Origin: Synechococcus sp. AG-679-D13
Lineage (GTDB): Bacteria > Cyanobacteriota > Cyanobacteriia > PCC-6307 > Cyanobiaceae
Assembly (NCBI GenBank): GCA_003210735.1
Contig: QCUM01000014.1
Location: 1-47,827, forward strand
DNA: 47,827 bases
Reading direction: 5' to 3'
Below are positions 45,405-47,827 of the stretch, in pieces. The translations under genes and the position numbers were made by a program. Numbering within the stretch: position 1 is the stretch's first letter; every line of letters starts with the position of its first letter. Below the pieces are notes generated by a model. The model ran no database searches. It saw only the letters and a list, made by a program, of their open reading frames with translations, and was not told the DNA's origin.

Positions 45405-45577
45405 GCCCTAATCACTCAAAAAGATGTACCAACTTTAGACATTGATTTGAGTCTTGAGAAGGGCCTTCAAGCCAACAGTCTTATGGATGAGCTGCTGAGA
45501 TTGGTTGCACTGGAATGAGACTCGACGTTTTTTGGACCGATGACGAGATCATTGGCCAATGGAATGCATGAAGACAT

Positions 45578-45602
45578 GAAAAAACCCCGCCGAAGCGGGG
45601 TT
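45578..45602 (-). terminator. Intrinsic terminator after psbB-psbT
   Basis: On the minus strand AACCCCGC-TTCG-GCGGGGTT is a perfect 8-bp stem with a stable UUCG-type loop, followed by TTTTCA. It lies 18 nt after the psbT stop and ends the psbB-psbT transcript. Confidence 0.95.
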
Positions 45603-45619
45603 GATGAATCGAACTTGAA

Positions 45620-45715
45620 TCACTTTCCGATCTTTGGGGGATCGCGGAAGGCAATTGCAAAGAAAAGGGTGGCAATTGCCAGAGTGAGAATGAGGACGTA
45701 AGCGAAGCTTTCCAT
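45620..45715 (-). CDS. psbT: Photosystem II small subunit PsbT
   Basis: 31 residues: [20 protein letters not shown], then [11 protein letters not shown], the exact pattern of PsbT, one membrane helix near the photosystem II dimer interface and the QA site. It lies 21 nt after psbB, with AAGGAG 7 nt before the ATG, one of the clearest ribosome-binding sites in the window. It is co-transcribed with psbB, as in other cyanobacteria. Confidence 0.97.
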   Translation of the reverse strand: MESFAYVLILTLAIATLFFAIAFRDPPKIGK

Positions 45716-45736
45716 CGGGACACTCCTTGGAGGGAA

Positions 45737-47296
45737 TCAGTTGAGGGGGCTTCCTGCGGGAGGAACGTAACCCTCGGGAAGACGGCGGGTGGATTTGTCG
45801 CCAAGTTTCTGGAACAGGCCGAATTCAACCTGATCTCCCAGATCGGGATCGATACCGGCGAACACATCCCGGTACAAGGTTCGAGCTCCGTGCCAGATGT
45901 GGCCGAAGAAGAACAGCAGGGCGAATGTTGCATGTCCGAAGGTGAACCAGCCACGGGGTGAACTGCGGAACACACCGTCGGAACCGTAGGTCTCACGGTC
46001 GAAGTCGAAGGCTTCGCCCAACTGGGACTTACGAGCTAGACGTTTGACGTCAGCTGGTTCCGTGAAGCTCTGACCATCGAGAGCACCTCCGAACACCTGG
46101 GCTGTGACACCCACCTGCTCGAATGAATACTTGGCTTCAGCCCGACGGAAGGGAATGTCAGCACGGACGATGCCTTGCTCGTCCTCGAGAACGACAGGGA
46201 AGTTCTCGAAGAAGTTGGGCAGTCGACGAACCTGAAGTTCACGACCTTCCTTATCGGTGAAGACAACGTGCCCCACCCAGGACGTTGCGAGACCATCACC
46301 ATTCACCATTGGGCCTACGCGGAATAGGCCGCCTTTGGCAGGGCTATTGCCAACGTAATCGTAGAAAGCAAGTTTCTCTGGAATGGCCGCATAGGCGTCC
46401 TGGCGACTGAGGCCATCGTCCATCGCGGTCTGGACACGACGATTGATTTCAGTCTTGAAGTAACTCTGATCCCACTGATAACGAGTGGGTCCAAACAACT
46501 CAACGGGAGTAGCTGCGGAGCCGTACCACATCGTTCCAGCAACGATGAATGCTGCAAAGAACACAGCTGCAATCGCACTCGCAAGAACGGTTTCAATGTT
46601 GCCCATCCGCAGAGCCTTGTAGAGGCGCTCCGGTGGACGTGTTGTGATGTGGAAGATTCCGGCAATGATGCCGACGATGCCAGCTGCAATGTGGTGCGCA
46701 ACGATGCCACCCGGGTTGAAAGGGTTGAAGCCCTCTGGCCCCCATGAGGGTTGAACTGCCTCCAGATGCCCAGTAACTCCGTAGGGGTCAGAAATCCACA
46801 TTCCGGGACCAAACACACCCGTTAGATGGAAGGCGCCAAAGCCGAAGCAACCCAGGCCTGCGAGCAGGAGGTGAATGCCGAAGATCTTTGGCAGGTCCAG
46901 TGCGGGTTCACCGGTGCGGGGGTCTTGCCAGATCTCAAGATCCCAGAAAGTCCAGTGCCAAATGGCGGCCAGCATAAGCAGGCCTGAAAAAATGATGTGA
47001 GCGGCAGCAACGCCCTCGAAGCTCCAGAAGCCGGGGTCGACACCTGTTTCTCCAGTGATGCTCCAGCCACCCCAGCTGCCAGTCACCCCAAGGCGGGACA
47101 TGAATGGCATCACGAACATGCCCTGACGCCACATGGGGTTCAGGACAGGATCGGACGGGTCGAAGATGGCGAGCTCGTACAAAGCCATGGAGCCGGCCCA
47201 GCCGGCAACTAGGGCTGTATGCATGAGGTGCACTGCCAGAAGGCGTCCCGGGTCATTGATGACAACGGTGTGCACCCGATACCAGGGCAATCCCAT
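45737..47296 (-). CDS. psbB: Photosystem II CP47 chlorophyll protein
   Basis: 519 residues, six membrane helices. [20 protein letters not shown] is the family start, [19 protein letters not shown] follows, and the large lumenal loop between helices 5 and 6 (about residues 250-450) contains [20 protein letters not shown] at its end. His residues in the helices ligate chlorophylls of the core antenna. It acts in thylakoid photosystem II. psbT follows in the same transcript; the 188-base gap upstream is shared with a divergent ferredoxin gene. Confidence 0.98.
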   Translation of the reverse strand: MGLPWYRVHTVVINDPGRLLAVHLMHTALVAGWAGSMALYELAIFDPSDPVLNPMWRQGMFVMPFMSRLGVTGSWGGWSITGETGVDPGFWSFEGVAAAHIIFSGLLMLAAIWHWTFWDLEIWQDPRTGEPALDLPKIFGIHLLLAGLGCFGFGAFHLTGVFGPGMWISDPYGVTGHLEAVQPSWGPEGFNPFNPGGIVAHHIAAGIVGIIAGIFHITTRPPERLYKALRMGNIETVLASAIAAVFFAAFIVAGTMWYGSAATPVELFGPTRYQWDQSYFKTEINRRVQTAMDDGLSRQDAYAAIPEKLAFYDYVGNSPAKGGLFRVGPMVNGDGLATSWVGHVVFTDKEGRELQVRRLPNFFENFPVVLEDEQGIVRADIPFRRAEAKYSFEQVGVTAQVFGGALDGQSFTEPADVKRLARKSQLGEAFDFDRETYGSDGVFRSSPRGWFTFGHATFALLFFFGHIWHGARTLYRDVFAGIDPDLGDQVEFGLFQKLGDKSTRRLPEGYVPPAGSPLN

Positions 47297-47484
47297 GGGT
47301 CAGGTTCGGGGGACAGGACCGCGCTCGGGCGCAGTCAGACGTTGCCGATCGTAGATGCTTCAACTCTGATAACGGCTGAAGCTCTATCAGCTGAAACGTG
47401 CGGTGACAGAATTTTGCCCTGATCGGCATTCACAAATTGCAACGCTTTCTCTCATAGGGTTGGCGCTCTTTTGGCGTTCCTTCC

Positions 47485-47827
47485 ATGCCGGTCATCCGTT
47501 TCGTTCGCGAAGGCCGAGATGTGGAGTGCTTCCCAGGTGAGAACCTGCGGGACATTGCCGTCCGGGAAGGAATTCAGCTTTATGGCCTCAAAGGCCAGCT
47601 CGGGAACTGTGGAGGCTGTGGTCAGTGCAGCACATGTTTTGTTTCGGTTGTCGACGAATCTGGGCGTGAGGCTTTGACGGCTCGAACCGCAGTCGAGGAA
47701 AGCAAATTGCGTCGTCGGCCCGATGATTGGAGGCTGGCGTGCCAGGCCCTGGTGGAACGATCTGCTCTGGTGCTGACCCGCCCGCAGGTGCGTTTGCCTG
47801 AGGCCGAACAACGACTGCAGGCTGCCC
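47485..47827 (+). CDS. 2Fe-2S ferredoxin, 3' end outside the window
   Basis: The visible 114 residues start MPVIRFVREGRDVECFPGEN. The cluster ligands appear to be Cys42, Cys48 and Cys51 (GNCGGCGQCSTC, spacing CX5CX2C) and Cys86 (WRLACQALV); Cys45 is extra. That spacing is nearer the adrenodoxin type than the CX4CX2C of plant-type photosynthetic ferredoxin. It would carry one electron in the cytoplasm; the partner is unknown. It is divergent from psbB. The frame is still open at the window end. Confidence 0.85.
   Translation, partial: MPVIRFVREGRDVECFPGENLRDIAVREGIQLYGLKGQLGNCGGCGQCSTCFVSVVDESGREALTARTAVEESKLRRRPDDWRLACQALVERSALVLTRPQVRLPEAEQRLQAA

Noticed and set aside
44856..45518. 220-codon plus-strand frame opposite nrdR
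   Set aside because: The complementary strand encodes a complete, unmistakable NrdR; this frame is its shadow.
47452..47811. 119-codon minus-strand frame at the right edge
   Set aside because: The plus strand encodes a 2Fe-2S ferredoxin with its cluster cysteines.

Overview
The window is a piece of a marine Synechococcus (picocyanobacterial) chromosome. It carries both phycoerythrin I (cpeBA) and phycoerythrin II (mpeBA), so the strain has a 'pigment type 3' phycobilisome rod. The flanks hold typical cyanobacterial genes: psbB/psbT, a fused panC-cmk, a CCB1-like protein, and a 51-residue Cys-rich protein of the picocyanobacterial type. The sub-type (3a, 3c or 3d) cannot be settled here, because the colour-acclimation genes fciA/fciB and mpeZ/mpeW are not in the window.

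Layout. 1-10.1 kb is GC-rich core genome: end of hemF, a secreted amidase-like protein, a CCB1-like factor, a PadR-like regulator next to a palindrome, an RNase D-like nuclease, an LpxB-related glycosyltransferase, tRNA-Cys, an aldo/keto reductase, purM, rlpA and panC-cmk. 10.1-37.3 kb is the rod gene cluster. It holds phycocyanin rpcB-rpcA with lyases rpcT-rpcE-rpcF and a coupled tyrosine phosphatase; bilin synthesis pebA-pebB with an S/U-type lyase; cpeBA; the lyases cpeY, cpeZ, mpeU, mpeV and mpeY; mpeBA with linker mpeC; the regulator cpeR with cpeS-cpeT; linkers cpeE, mpeD, cpeC and mpeE; a membrane-anchored rod linker cpcG2 (CpcL type) with a pentapeptide-repeat neighbour; and the phycobiliprotein-like aplA. 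37.3-47.8 kb is core genome again: a TVP38-type membrane protein, tRNA-Phe, comF, a FGGY kinase, metK, a HAD hydrolase, rpsA, nrdR, psbT, psbB and the start of a 2Fe-2S ferredoxin gene.

How it works together. PebA and PebB make phycoerythrobilin. The E/F-type HEAT-repeat proteins and the S- and T-type lyases attach it, partly isomerised to phycourobilin, to specific cysteines of RpcA/B, CpeA/B and MpeA/B, all of which are visible. CpeC, CpeE, MpeC, MpeD and MpeE stack the hexamers, and CpcG2 joins a rod to a membrane site. Hairpin terminators sit after the abundant subunit genes and before linker or lyase genes, which fits stoichiometric attenuation.

The least explained parts of the cluster are four small Nif11-like proteins (one between mpeV and mpeU, three in tandem between mpeY and cpeR), a stand-alone CpcD-like domain with a Lys/Arg-rich tail beside cpeY, and several unrecognised proteins. 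The middle of the cluster is visibly more AT-rich than both flanks.
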